From positions 1 to 43,364 of the forward strand of contig JAXHVQ010000039.1 in the NCBI GenBank assembly GCA_034189065.1: a stretch of 43,364 bases of DNA, given 5' to 3'. A program made the translations under genes and the position numbers. Below are positions 15,766 through 23,558 of this stretch, piece after piece. This DNA is from FACHB-1406 sp034189065. GTDB lineage: Bacteria; Cyanobacteriota; Cyanobacteriia; Cyanobacteriales; Spirulinaceae. How positions within the stretch are numbered: position 1 is the stretch's first letter; every line of letters starts with the position of its first letter. Under the pieces are notes generated by a model. It saw only the letters and a list, made by a program, of their open reading frames with translations. It ran no database searches and was not told the DNA's origin.

Positions 15766-16803
15766 GTGCGACTGACAGCCCAACATCGAGTAGCCCTACT
15801 GCTGCACCAAGGACTTCGCAACCAAGGCGGGAAAACAGGACTCGCCTACTTACGCTACGGAGCAGCTCCCGTTGTCGCCGTCATTGATGCCGACTGCGCG
15901 GGGGAGTCATTGCGGGAGTTAGCCCGAATCGAGAGCGATGCGCCGGTGGTTGCCTCCGTCGCCGAAGCCTTGAACTACGCTCCCGATGTTCTCCTCATTG
16001 GTTTAGCGCCAGCGGGCGGAGTCTTGCCGGAGCCTTGGCAGCAAGAGGTCCAACAGGGAGTAGAAGCGGGGTTGTCTCTGGTCAATGGTTTGCACGTTCC
16101 CATGAGCGGTCTCGTTGAAACATTGCGCCCGGGACAGTGGATTTGGGACGCGCGCCAAGAACCAGCCAACTTAGGGATTGGGAAAGGGAAAGCGCGATCG
16201 CTTGCGGCAAAGCGAATCTTAGCAGTGGGAACCGATATGGGCGTGGGGAAAATGTCGGCTTGTTTGGAACTCGATCGCGCCGCCAAAACGCGCGGTTTCA
16301 ACTCAAAGTTCGTCGCCACCGGACAGGCGGGGATGATGATTGCAGGCGAGGGGGTTGCGTTGGATGCGGTGCGCGTCGATTTTGCGGCAGGGGCGGTGGA
16401 ACGGGAAGTTTTGGCGGCGGGACAACAGGCGGATGTTGTATGGATAGAAGGTCAAGGGTCGTTATTGCATCCCGGTTCGACGGCAACGTTACCGTTGATT
16501 CGGGGCAGTCAACCGACGGGACTGATTTTGGCGCATAAGGTTGGGTTGGAAAGGATTCATAATTGTGAGGGGGTGAAGATTCCTCCCTTACCCGAAGTCA
16601 TTCGCTTGTATGAAAGGGTGGCGCGGGCAGGGGGGGCTTTTGAGGAAGCGAAGGTGAAGGCGATCGCGCTCAATACCTTTGACCTCAAACAAGAGGAGGC
16701 GAAACGCGCCATTGAAAGAACGAGGGAGGAAACGGGACTGTTTTGTGCCGATGTGGTGCGTTTTGGGGCGGGAGAATTGTTAGAAGTCGCGATCGCATCC
16801 TAA
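15766..16803 (+). CDS. DUF1611 (DgcN-like) P-loop protein
   Basis: A 345-residue protein of the DUF1611 family. The N-terminal Rossmann-like part (about 1-140) contains PDVLLIGLAPAGG. The C-terminal part has a nucleotide-binding loop, GTDMGVGKMSACLEL (about 154-168), and later WIEGQGSLLHPGST and HKVGLERIHNCEGVKIPPL. The family includes DgcN, implicated in D-glutamate catabolism, and in cyanobacteria often neighbours an Ala-Glu epimerase gene; no such gene is here, so the substrate is unassigned. A GTG start at 15766 gives the conserved start MRLTAQHRVALLLH. Confidence 0.8.
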   Translation: MRLTAQHRVALLLHQGLRNQGGKTGLAYLRYGAAPVVAVIDADCAGESLRELARIESDAPVVASVAEALNYAPDVLLIGLAPAGGVLPEPWQQEVQQGVEAGLSLVNGLHVPMSGLVETLRPGQWIWDARQEPANLGIGKGKARSLAAKRILAVGTDMGVGKMSACLELDRAAKTRGFNSKFVATGQAGMMIAGEGVALDAVRVDFAAGAVEREVLAAGQQADVVWIEGQGSLLHPGSTATLPLIRGSQPTGLILAHKVGLERIHNCEGVKIPPLPEVIRLYERVARAGGAFEEAKVKAIALNTFDLKQEEAKRAIERTREETGLFCADVVRFGAGELLEVAIAS

Positions 16804-16831
16804 TATAAAATTCGGTTGAATGACCTAATGT

Positions 16832-16854
16832 AGGGGCGGGGTAACCCCGCCCCT
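16832..16854. repeat. GC-rich perfect hairpin
   Basis: AGGGGCGGGG, a TAA loop and CCCCGCCCCT form a perfect 10-bp stem 28 bases after the DUF1611 stop codon. No T-run follows, so it is either a REP-like unit or a weak 3' structure for the upstream message. Confidence 0.6.
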
Positions 16855-16981
16855 GATGGGGAGATGGGGGGAAACCGGAAATGTTTTTGATGATGGGAGA
16901 TGGGTGGGGATTTTATATAACTTCTTCAGCCAATTGCTCCTCCCACAACTTCTTCCATTCTTCCGAAGAACCGAGTTTCAA

Positions 16982-17011
16982 TGTAGGGACGTTCAATTGA
17001 ACGTCCCTACA
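16982..17011. repeat. 30-bp perfect palindrome
   Basis: The half-site TGTAGGGACGTTCAA is followed by its exact complement with no loop. Diverged relatives sit at 29228-29255 and 42202-42229. It lies in frame inside a short coding-like remnant on the minus strand (about 16919-17045) that ends LGSSEEWKKLWEEQLAEEVI, as if a repeat had inserted into the 3' end of a lost gene. Confidence 0.75.
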
Positions 17012-17084
17012 AAGCGCGGTGGATTTTAATTCTGGATCATTTATTGTTTACGTTTCGTTTAAAAACGCTATATACGACCAACGG

Positions 17085-18299
17085 TCAACAATCCTTTGCC
17101 ACAAAAATAACCCCTTCGGTTACCAAGCGCGATAATAAAGGAACCAGATCGATTTCCCAATCGTAGTCGGGTAGCCACTCAGACACATCCAAGCCCGAAA
17201 AATTGTCTGTTGAAAACAACGTTTCCACAAAAGATTTGGGAACCCCAGCGAGGGTAATTTCCTTGCCCGAAGCGAGGATTTGATAGCCGCGATCGCCTTC
17301 CAATTCCGAGATTTGTACCCGTTGATACGGCGGTCGGTAAAATTGTGTCTTTCTCCCCTCAGCAAAAATCCCAAACCCCACTTGATAGGGGAAAGCATAG
17401 CGAACCGCAGGTTTGCCGGCTTGGGCGAGGTAAGATTCGTAGGCCGACACCACTGACTCATCGTTGAGATAATCGTTTAACTCGGCGATTAATTCGTGGA
17501 GGCGATGGCGCAAACTCACCGGTTCGGCCTCCGATAGCAAGGGAAGATTCTCCCGCCAGCGAACGCGATCGCGCAATTGTTCGCTCACCCACTCCACAAA
17601 ACTCAACCCCGTTTGACTCGTCACCCCCACTGTTAAATGCAGCGACGGGCCATCGGTTGCTACGGCATAATGCCAATGACCGCGAGGAATATAAAGGATA
17701 TCCCCTGCCTCCAGGGTCCAAACCGACTCGGGCGCGCCTTCTGGCGGTGGTTGTAATGCCGATTTTTGGTCGTCTAGGGGATATTTTACCGTATCGGCAA
17801 AAATCGACCACGTTTTGCTGCCATCTACTTGCAGGATAAACACTTCGTGGGTATCATAGTGGCACTTAAAGCCTTGGATCCCCGGCCACGAACCGTATAA
17901 ATTCACCTGAACGGGATGTCCGATTTCCGAGCGAAACGCTGTGGCGAAGCGAGCAATTTCTGGGACAAATTTGTGAACGCGATCGAGGATCAATGTCGCG
18001 CCTTCTTGACAGTGTTTGAGGAAATTGGCATTTTCCACTGGCGCTAATACCTGTCCGTTCTTGGCCAAACGCAACGTTGGATACTCAAAGTCGTGGTGGT
18101 TCAACAGTTCGCTCAGCGTCGCCCAAGACAACAGGTCATCGAAGCGGCGAGTTCCTCCCCCAGTCAGATAAACGCTTTTTTGCGTCCAAACTTCCTGCAA
18201 AAAGGCTTCTCGACTGTAGGGATAAATTAACTCCGCCAAGACAGATGTGGATTCTGAGGTATCCTGTTTTTGATGCAAACTGCGAGTCCCCATCGCCAT
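17085..18299 (-). CDS. JmjC/cupin_4-type Fe(II)/2-oxoglutarate oxygenase
   Basis: A 404-residue cytosolic protein with a JmjC-type double-stranded beta-helix. The metal motif H147-Y-D149 (FKCHYDTHEVF) and the distal H221 (SLHLTVGV) are present, with GDILYIPRGHWHYA between them. The C-terminal half (about 240-404) is a helical/winged region as in cupin_4 ribosomal oxygenases (YcfD/NO66/MINA type). Those enzymes hydroxylate residues of ribosomal proteins. Here the gene follows a 50-aa peptide gene on the same strand, so a peptide substrate is plausible (inference). AAGGA precedes the second ATG (18293) by 5 bases, so translation may start there. Confidence 0.85.
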   Translation of the reverse strand: MAMGTRSLHQKQDTSESTSVLAELIYPYSREAFLQEVWTQKSVYLTGGGTRRFDDLLSWATLSELLNHHDFEYPTLRLAKNGQVLAPVENANFLKHCQEGATLILDRVHKFVPEIARFATAFRSEIGHPVQVNLYGSWPGIQGFKCHYDTHEVFILQVDGSKTWSIFADTVKYPLDDQKSALQPPPEGAPESVWTLEAGDILYIPRGHWHYAVATDGPSLHLTVGVTSQTGLSFVEWVSEQLRDRVRWRENLPLLSEAEPVSLRHRLHELIAELNDYLNDESVVSAYESYLAQAGKPAVRYAFPYQVGFGIFAEGRKTQFYRPPYQRVQISELEGDRGYQILASGKEITLAGVPKSFVETLFSTDNFSGLDVSEWLPDYDWEIDLVPLLSRLVTEGVIFVAKDC

Positions 18300-18343
18300 C
18301 CTTCTTCAATTCACTCTCTAATTCATAATATTTCTCAATAAAA

Positions 18344-18377
18344 GGGGAAAGCAAAACCCGTGAATTTCGCTTTCCCC
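18344..18377 (-). terminator. terminator-like hairpin between peptide and JmjC genes
   Basis: On the minus strand GGGGAAAGC, a 16-base loop and GCTTTCCCC form a perfect 9-bp stem followed by TTTTATT. It sits 51 bases after the peptide stop and 45 bases before the oxygenase start. A leaky intrinsic terminator in this place would make the peptide message more abundant than the enzyme message, a common design in precursor-peptide operons. Confidence 0.65.
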
Positions 18378-18428
18378 CAGTCAGGTATGAGGAAACTGCC
18401 TCCCGACCGTGCGAATATTTAAGCGTTC

Positions 18429-18581
18429 TTAGTCGGAACCGCCGTCGGTATCGTCTGCCATTTCAGCAAATTGGCGATTGCCATCGCTCGCTGGGGTCGG
18501 CGGATATAAGTCTTTAACTTCAATGGCGATCTTGCTCGGCTTTGTCTGCTTTTGAGCTGTGGTGTTCGATCTTAGAGTCAT
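18429..18581 (-). CDS. 50-residue candidate precursor peptide
   Basis: This small gene has a strong ribosome-binding site (AAGGAAG six bases before the ATG). The peptide begins MTLRSNTTAQKQTKPSKIAI, continues EVKDLYPPTPASDGNRQF and ends AEMADDTDGGSD. The first 18 residues are basic and polar; the last 12 are acidic, with four Asp and two Gly. No signal peptide or hydrophobic helix is visible. Leader-like and tail-like halves with a PPTPAS hinge, next to an oxygenase gene, suggest a ribosomal peptide modified on its Asp/Asn residues. That is inference. A possible promoter lies upstream (TTGCAA, 18 bases, TATGCT). I do not recognise a family. Confidence 0.7.
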   Translation of the reverse strand: MTLRSNTTAQKQTKPSKIAIEVKDLYPPTPASDGNRQFAEMADDTDGGSD

Positions 18582-18686
18582 GATGCACTTCCTTTCAAAT
18601 AACATTTCCTGAGAAAGAGCATATCATAAGTTAGGAATCTATTGCAATAAATTCTTGAAACTTAACGAGCGCTCTACACCAGTTAG

Positions 18687-19775
18687 CTACTGCTCGAATC
18701 GAGTATAGCGAAAATGAGCCAAAATCGAATCCTCCTTCCCCGTCCAAATACGCTCTGCCAGCAATGCTGCCGTAATGGGGGCCAATAAAATACCGTTGCG
18801 ATAGTGACCCGTTGCCAGAGTCAAATTAGATAACGGACTTTCCCCTAAAATCGGCAACTCATCGGGAGTCGCCGGACGGTATCCCCACCAAAACTCTTCA
18901 AGGGGGAAATCTTTCAAAACGGGAAATAAGCGAATTGCATTACTGAGCAACGTATTCATTCCTTGGGGCGTAACTTCGGGCGTAAACCCCACGTTTTCCG
19001 AGGTTGCACCAATGACAATTAAACCATCGCGACGGGGAACAATATAAATGTCTTCGCCAAACAAAACGCGATTGAGCGGCAATTCCAACTCCGAAGGAGG
19101 AACGCGAACCGAGAGCATTTGTCCTTTTTGGGGATAGACGGGTAGGGGAAAAAGTTGACCCGCCCACGCCCCTGTCGCTAGGATATAATGCTCCCCTCCA
19201 ATGTTACCGTTATTAGTTATTAAATGGGTAACTTGTTGTTTGTCGTTAACAATTTCGCCAACCGCCACCCCCTCGCACAAATCCACTCCCAACTCCCGCG
19301 CCGTCACCTGCAAGCATCGAATCAAAGTGCGGCGATTATCGACTTGAGCATCTTGAGGATACCACCAACCCCCCACCACCTCCTCGCTCAATCCCGGTTG
19401 AAATTGATGCACCTTCGAGCCATCGTACCATTGCAACTCCATTGGTTCGTTCCCAACCGAAGTTGCAGAAGGCAGTTTGTAAACCGGGGCTAAAATTCCA
19501 CAAGGCCAATACCCCGTTTCCAAGCCCGAAATCTCCTCGAGTTTCCGCGTCCAATGGGGGTAAAGGGCGCGACTGCGCAAGCACAACTCCAACATCGGGC
19601 TGGGGGGAATTTGTTCGGCTTGGGGGGCGATCATGCCAGCCGCGACAAAGGCTGCGGCTTCCCCAGGGTTGCGGCTGAGAACGGTAACGGATGCCCCTCT
19701 CAGTTGCAGTTCGATCGCGATCGCCAATCCAACTACGCCGCCGCCAATCACAATAATTTCGCGCTTTTCAAGCAT
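18687..19775 (-). CDS. thiO: glycine oxidase ThiO
   Basis: An FAD-dependent oxidase of the DAO family that converts glycine to dehydroglycine for thiazole synthesis in thiamine biosynthesis. The dinucleotide fold is at the N-terminus (IIVIGGGVVGLAIAIEL), followed by AAGMIAPQAE, the YPQKGQMLS strand and the C-terminal LATGHYRNGILLAPI typical of ThiO. In many cyanobacteria ThiO is fused to thiazole synthase ThiG. Here a stop follows at residue 362 and no thiG lies downstream, so this is a stand-alone form. Its start is next to an STRR, without a clear ribosome-binding site. Confidence 0.92.
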   Translation of the reverse strand: MLEKREIIVIGGGVVGLAIAIELQLRGASVTVLSRNPGEAAAFVAAGMIAPQAEQIPPSPMLELCLRSRALYPHWTRKLEEISGLETGYWPCGILAPVYKLPSATSVGNEPMELQWYDGSKVHQFQPGLSEEVVGGWWYPQDAQVDNRRTLIRCLQVTARELGVDLCEGVAVGEIVNDKQQVTHLITNNGNIGGEHYILATGAWAGQLFPLPVYPQKGQMLSVRVPPSELELPLNRVLFGEDIYIVPRRDGLIVIGATSENVGFTPEVTPQGMNTLLSNAIRLFPVLKDFPLEEFWWGYRPATPDELPILGESPLSNLTLATGHYRNGILLAPITAALLAERIWTGKEDSILAHFRYTRFEQ

Positions 19776-19783
19776 ACACCAAA

Positions 19784-19822
19784 AATGACCAATGACTAAT
19801 GACCAATGACCAATGACAAAGG
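19784..19822. repeat. heptanucleotide STRR (ATGACCA/ATGACTA units)
   Basis: About five ATGACCA-type units fill the space between mazG and thiO. They are the same family as at 1952-2024 and 40077-40164. Confidence 0.85.
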
Positions 19823-19823
19823 A

Positions 19824-20657
19824 CTAACCCTTTAGCTTAGCTTTTGCCCGTTCCCAAAGTTGGTCTAATTCTTCTAGGCTGTATTCAGCAAGGGGGCGAT
19901 CGGCAAATTCTTCCATCAATTCTATGCGTTTAACAATGCGTTGATTGGTTCCTTGTAGCGCTTCGCACAGGTCAAGATTGTACCAGCGCGCAATATTCGC
20001 CAAGGTAAACATAATATCTCCCAGCTCAGCTTCTTGATGCGCTTTGTTTTCAGTTGCCAAGGACTCTTTAAATTCCGCCAACTCTTCATTGAATTTCCCC
20101 CAAACCTCTTCAACATTTTCCCATTCAAGCCCAGCATCGGCTGCTTTTTGAGAAATTTTGAGACTGGCTGTCAGGGGAGGCAAAGTGCGGCTGTAGCGCT
20201 TGAGTTTGCGGCTTAAGCGTTGGGCTTGTTCGAGGGTTTCTCCCTTTTCAGCCGCTTTAATTTGTTCCCAATTGTGATGAACTTGGGCAACATTTTCCAG
20301 GTGGAGATTGCCAAAAACATGGGGATGTCGGCGAATGAGTTTTTCGGAAATACCGCAGGCAATCTCCTCGAGGGTAAAGCGATCGCTTTCGCTGGCAATT
20401 TGCGCTTGGAGGACGACTTGGAGAAGAAGATCGCCCAGTTCTTCGGCGATCGCGTCTTTTTCCCCGCCGCGAATCGCATCGACCACTTCGTAGGCTTCTT
20501 CTATGATATAAGGAGTCAAAGTTTCCGGCGTTTGGGCTAAATCCCAAGGACATCCCCCATCGGGCGATCGCAACTGGGCGACAATTTCGATTAAACGCTC
20601 TAAGGCGGCTAAAACAGCTTGAGAGGTTTGGGACTGCGTTTCCTGGGGATTTAACAT
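19824..20657 (-). CDS. mazG: nucleoside triphosphate pyrophosphohydrolase MazG
   Basis: A 277-residue two-domain MazG that hydrolyses NTPs to NMP and PPi, removing aberrant nucleotides and influencing (p)ppGpp signalling. The first domain has the metal-binding helices (CPWDLAQTPETLTPYIIEEA, AIAEELGDLLLQVVLQ). The second repeats the pattern (KFNEELAEFKESLA, EAELGDIMFTLANIAR). Length and motif order are those of housekeeping MazG. It follows a PD-(D/E)XK-like gene on the same strand. Confidence 0.95.
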   Translation of the reverse strand: MLNPQETQSQTSQAVLAALERLIEIVAQLRSPDGGCPWDLAQTPETLTPYIIEEAYEVVDAIRGGEKDAIAEELGDLLLQVVLQAQIASESDRFTLEEIACGISEKLIRRHPHVFGNLHLENVAQVHHNWEQIKAAEKGETLEQAQRLSRKLKRYSRTLPPLTASLKISQKAADAGLEWENVEEVWGKFNEELAEFKESLATENKAHQEAELGDIMFTLANIARWYNLDLCEALQGTNQRIVKRIELMEEFADRPLAEYSLEELDQLWERAKAKLKG

Positions 20658-20701
20658 GAAAAGTTAATCAACAAAGAGAATGTCTAGATGCTGTATTCAG
20701 T

Positions 20702-21343
20702 TTAACAATATCTTTCTTCCTCTGGAAACAGGGTTGACAAGTGGCTCGATTCAATGCAATGTTTAAGAATGCCTAAAAGTTTGCCTACGTTATTGAGAAA
20801 ATATTCATTTAAATCTACGGAAATAGTCTTTCCTTCTAAACGCATAAATTTCCAGTTGGTGCCTGTGGTCGCCGCGCCATAAATGATCTTCGCCTCTCTC
20901 TGGTTCCGTTGATTAAATAACTGCGCCGCTATCATTTCTGCCATACATTGACCCAACCCCGATTGAATATTATCGTTTTTAGCTTCAACCAGGGCAATAA
21001 CTGGCGTTTCAATGGCGAGTTGTTCGGAGGAGTTGCAAATCAGAAAGTCACGAAGCCCAGTTAATCCTTTCTGATTTTCTACATTGAATTCTCGACCCGA
21101 AAATAAGCTGATTTTATTTTTAAATTGTTTTCTAAGTTCAAATAAAATGGGTGCTATAATAAATGCAGAACGCGCTTTTTCGGTAGTAACCGCAAGGGCT
21201 AACGGTACATATTCCCGTAAGCTTTGGGCGAGAAAGTCGCTGTAATTCGATTCAGGGATTTCTGCAAAAATCCCAAATTCCTCAGAAATAGAGATATCAA
21301 ACTTTGTTTTAACTGTTTCTATTGTAAATTGACTGTAGGGCAT
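20702..21343 (-). CDS. PD-(D/E)XK-like hypothetical protein
   Basis: A 213-residue protein. Near the middle, PVIALVEAKNDNIQSGLGQC looks like the ExK core of a PD-(D/E)XK fold followed by a Gln-containing helix (CMAEMIAAQLFNQ). A strand-rich end follows (IIYGAATTGTNWKFMRLEG). The organisation resembles HsdR N-terminal-type nuclease domains in stand-alone form, which are common in cyanobacteria and of unknown role. The start at 21343 (MPYSQFTIETVKTKF) is chosen because upstream codons overlap the neighbouring RTX gene. The order suggests it is not in an operon with mazG (44-base gap). Nuclease activity is unproven. Confidence 0.65.
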   Translation of the reverse strand: MPYSQFTIETVKTKFDISISEEFGIFAEIPESNYSDFLAQSLREYVPLALAVTTEKARSAFIIAPILFELRKQFKNKISLFSGREFNVENQKGLTGLRDFLICNSSEQLAIETPVIALVEAKNDNIQSGLGQCMAEMIAAQLFNQRNQREAKIIYGAATTGTNWKFMRLEGKTISVDLNEYFLNNVGKLLGILKHCIESSHLSTLFPEEERYC

Positions 21344-21440
21344 AAAAAACTTGAAAGCGGGTAAGACGGAGAGCGATTGCGTCCGGGTTGCACAAAAAGC
21401 GCGATCGCTCCCTACCTCTCTAAAGTTTACTACGCCCAGT

Positions 21441-22301
21441 TTAAACAAAACTGAAATAAGCAGCCCCCAAATCCAGACCCCCAACGTCGCTTACAACTCC
21501 GATTAACTCAATATCCGTCAGACCAGTATTGAGAAAAATCCCAGTTCCCCCCAGTTCAGCAACCGGAGAAGCACCCAACTGATAATCGGTAGCAGTACCG
21601 CGAAGTTGAATAATATCAGTGGTTAAGTCAAAATTCACGAGCTCCGCATAATCGCCCAATCCTTGGGTTAAATCGTCCCCATCGTCATAGTAAACTTGAT
21701 TCTCATCGCCCAGAACAAAAGTTTCCGTACCAAACACATTGCCGTACAATCGATCCACCTCGCCCAATCCCGCTGTCGCAGCCGTGGGATCGACACCTAT
21801 CAAAACATCATCTCCCAAATCTCCATAAAGCCGATCGTTTCCTTGGCCGCCGTAGAGAGTATCGTTCCCCTTCTGACCTCTGAGGAGATCGTCACCCTCA
21901 TCGCCATACAGCGTATCGCCGCTATTGCCTCCAAACAGTAGATCGTTGCCCTCCCCACCTCTGAGGAGATCGAAACCATTATCTCCTTTGAGGCGATCGT
22001 TATTGTCCCCCCCAAACAGCGAATCGTTGCCCCCTTGACCTCGGAGGAAATCGCTACCCTCTCCCCCATCTATGGTATCCTCCCCATTCCCTCCGAAGAT
22101 GCGATCGTTTCCTTCTAAACCTTCAATCCTATCGTCGTTAGGCGTTCCCTGGATTAGGTCATTCCCCGAAGTTCCAACAATTGTTGAATCGCCGGGGTCA
22201 GCAGCCACTGCAAAAGTCGTTTCCGTCAAAGGCGACTCGGTATCTGTGGCACTGATGGCAGTCTCTGCCGTTTCTGTCGTGTTAGCTGTATAGTTTAACA
22301 T
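21441..22301 (-). CDS. RTX (hemolysin-type) calcium-binding repeat protein
   Basis: A 286-residue protein with an acidic Thr-rich N-terminus, then about eight to ten GGxGxDxLx nonapeptide half-turns (roughly residues 45-170, for example GGEGNDLLFGG and GDEGDDLLRG) that form a calcium-binding parallel beta-roll. A C-terminal module ends LGAAYFSFV. RTX proteins are usually exported by type I secretion, with the signal at the C-terminus. There is no Sec signal peptide and no secretion genes nearby. The start at 22301 has a very good ribosome-binding site (GAGGAG). The repeats near 21800-22069 are also conserved at DNA level, so copy number may vary between strains. Confidence 0.87.
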   Translation of the reverse strand: MLNYTANTTETAETAISATDTESPLTETTFAVAADPGDSTIVGTSGNDLIQGTPNDDRIEGLEGNDRIFGGNGEDTIDGGEGSDFLRGQGGNDSLFGGDNNDRLKGDNGFDLLRGGEGNDLLFGGNSGDTLYGDEGDDLLRGQKGNDTLYGGQGNDRLYGDLGDDVLIGVDPTAATAGLGEVDRLYGNVFGTETFVLGDENQVYYDDGDDLTQGLGDYAELVNFDLTTDIIQLRGTATDYQLGASPVAELGGTGIFLNTGLTDIELIGVVSDVGGLDLGAAYFSFV

Positions 22302-22698
22302 CAAATCTCCTCTCTTTTCATGAATTGTTGTGTTATCAAACCTACTCGAATTGGTAGGACTTACAATTATTGTACAAGGCAATTCATCAATGGTTTGATA
22401 TTCCGAAATAATGCTTACATCCGCAATTGTATTTATTGTATTGTTGCCATACGCACTGAGGCAAACTCGAATATTCGTCAAATCGAAGTCAAACTTTTAC
22501 AGTGTAAGGAAAGCAATGTGCAATTAATTTTGGCGCTTATACTGAGGCATTCAAGCGTTTCTCCTGTTTCATAAAAAACGATTATATTACCTTTACCCCC
22601 AAGCAAAAACCTTGGGCAGGGGGAAGAAAAGGCGATCGCAACTATGCTATATTAAACAGCATTTATTTCGCTCCCCGAACTCTAAAGCACGATCGCCC
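22302..22698. other. intergenic region between divergent genes
   Basis: This 397-base AT-rich spacer separates the RTX gene (minus) from the dienelactone hydrolase gene (plus). It should hold both promoters; a TATATT element near 22582 could serve the hydrolase. I see no gene or strong repeat. Confidence 0.4.
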
Positions 22699-23436
22699 AT
22701 GACAGCACTCGATATCGAAACGGCGCAAGTCAAGGTCAACAGCAGCGACATCGAAGTCGATGCCTATATTGCTACGCCCCAAGGCAAAGGCCCCTTTCCG
22801 GGCGTTGTCGTCATTCAGGAAATCTTTGGGGTGAACGACCATATTCGCGAGATTGCGCGTCGCTTGGCAATGGAGGGATACGTTGCGATCGCGCCGGCGA
22901 TTTATCAGCGTCAAGCGCCGGGATTTGAAACGGGCTACGCGCCTGAAGATATCGCCATCGGTCGCCAATATAAGGGTCAAACTCGCGCCTCAGAATTGCT
23001 CGACGATATCCAAGGTACCATTAATTACCTCAAAAGTTTGCCCCAGGTCAAAAAAGAGGCGATGGGGTGTATTGGTTTTTGCTTTGGCGGCCATGTCGCT
23101 TATCTCGCCGCCACTTTAGCGGAGATTCAAGGAACGGCTTCGTTTTACGGCGCGGGAATTGCGACGATGACTCCCGGCGGCGGCGAGGCCACGGTGACGC
23201 GCACTGGCGAGATTACTGGCACTCTCTACGGCTTTTTCGGCACGGAAGATGCCAGCATTCCCGTGGCTGAAGTGGAGGAAATTGAAGCACAGTTGCAAAA
23301 ACATCGGGTTCCCTATAAAATTTTCCGTTACGAAGGTGCGGATCATGGCTTTTTTTGCGATCGCCGTTGGAGTTATCATCCCCAAGCTGCCGCCGATGCT
23401 TGGCAGCAGGTTTTGCAGTTATTTGGCGAACTTTGA
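22699..23436 (+). CDS. dienelactone hydrolase family protein
   Basis: A 245-residue alpha/beta hydrolase of the dienelactone hydrolase (DLH) family. The nucleophile elbow carries Cys (GCIGFCFGGH, Cys128), with the acid Asp probably in FFGTEDASIP and the His in GADHGFFC (His216). The Glu-containing QEIFGVNDHIRE loop is typical of DLH. Classical DLH opens chlorocatechol-derived lactones; cyanobacterial homologues are of unknown substrate. The ATG at 22699 begins just before the first strand; the longer open frame upstream has no support. Confidence 0.88.
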   Translation: MTALDIETAQVKVNSSDIEVDAYIATPQGKGPFPGVVVIQEIFGVNDHIREIARRLAMEGYVAIAPAIYQRQAPGFETGYAPEDIAIGRQYKGQTRASELLDDIQGTINYLKSLPQVKKEAMGCIGFCFGGHVAYLAATLAEIQGTASFYGAGIATMTPGGGEATVTRTGEITGTLYGFFGTEDASIPVAEVEEIEAQLQKHRVPYKIFRYEGADHGFFCDRRWSYHPQAAADAWQQVLQLFGEL

Positions 23437-23469
23437 TTTTGTCTAAGCCAAGACGTATCTAAATTGGGT

Positions 23470-23514
23470 ATCCCCCCATCCCCCCATCTCCCCATCTCCC
23501 CATCTCCCCCTCTC
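23470..23514. repeat. C-rich STRR (CCCCATCT units)
   Basis: Five to six tandem CCCCATC/CCCCATCT units lie between the convergent hydrolase and methyltransferase genes. Confidence 0.85.
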
Positions 23515-23558
23515 CGGTGTCAGACCCAGGTCGTGGCGGTTTTATGCCGAACAACTGA

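Noticed and set aside
15577..15786. 69-codon minus-strand open frame upstream of the DUF1611 gene
   Set aside because: It overlaps the DUF1611 start and promoter, has no ribosome-binding site and no recognisable protein pattern.
18687..19775. ThiO-ThiG fusion as in many cyanobacteria
   Set aside because: A stop codon ends the protein after the ThiO domain and no ThiG sequence follows on the minus strand; the next gene there is the 50-aa peptide.
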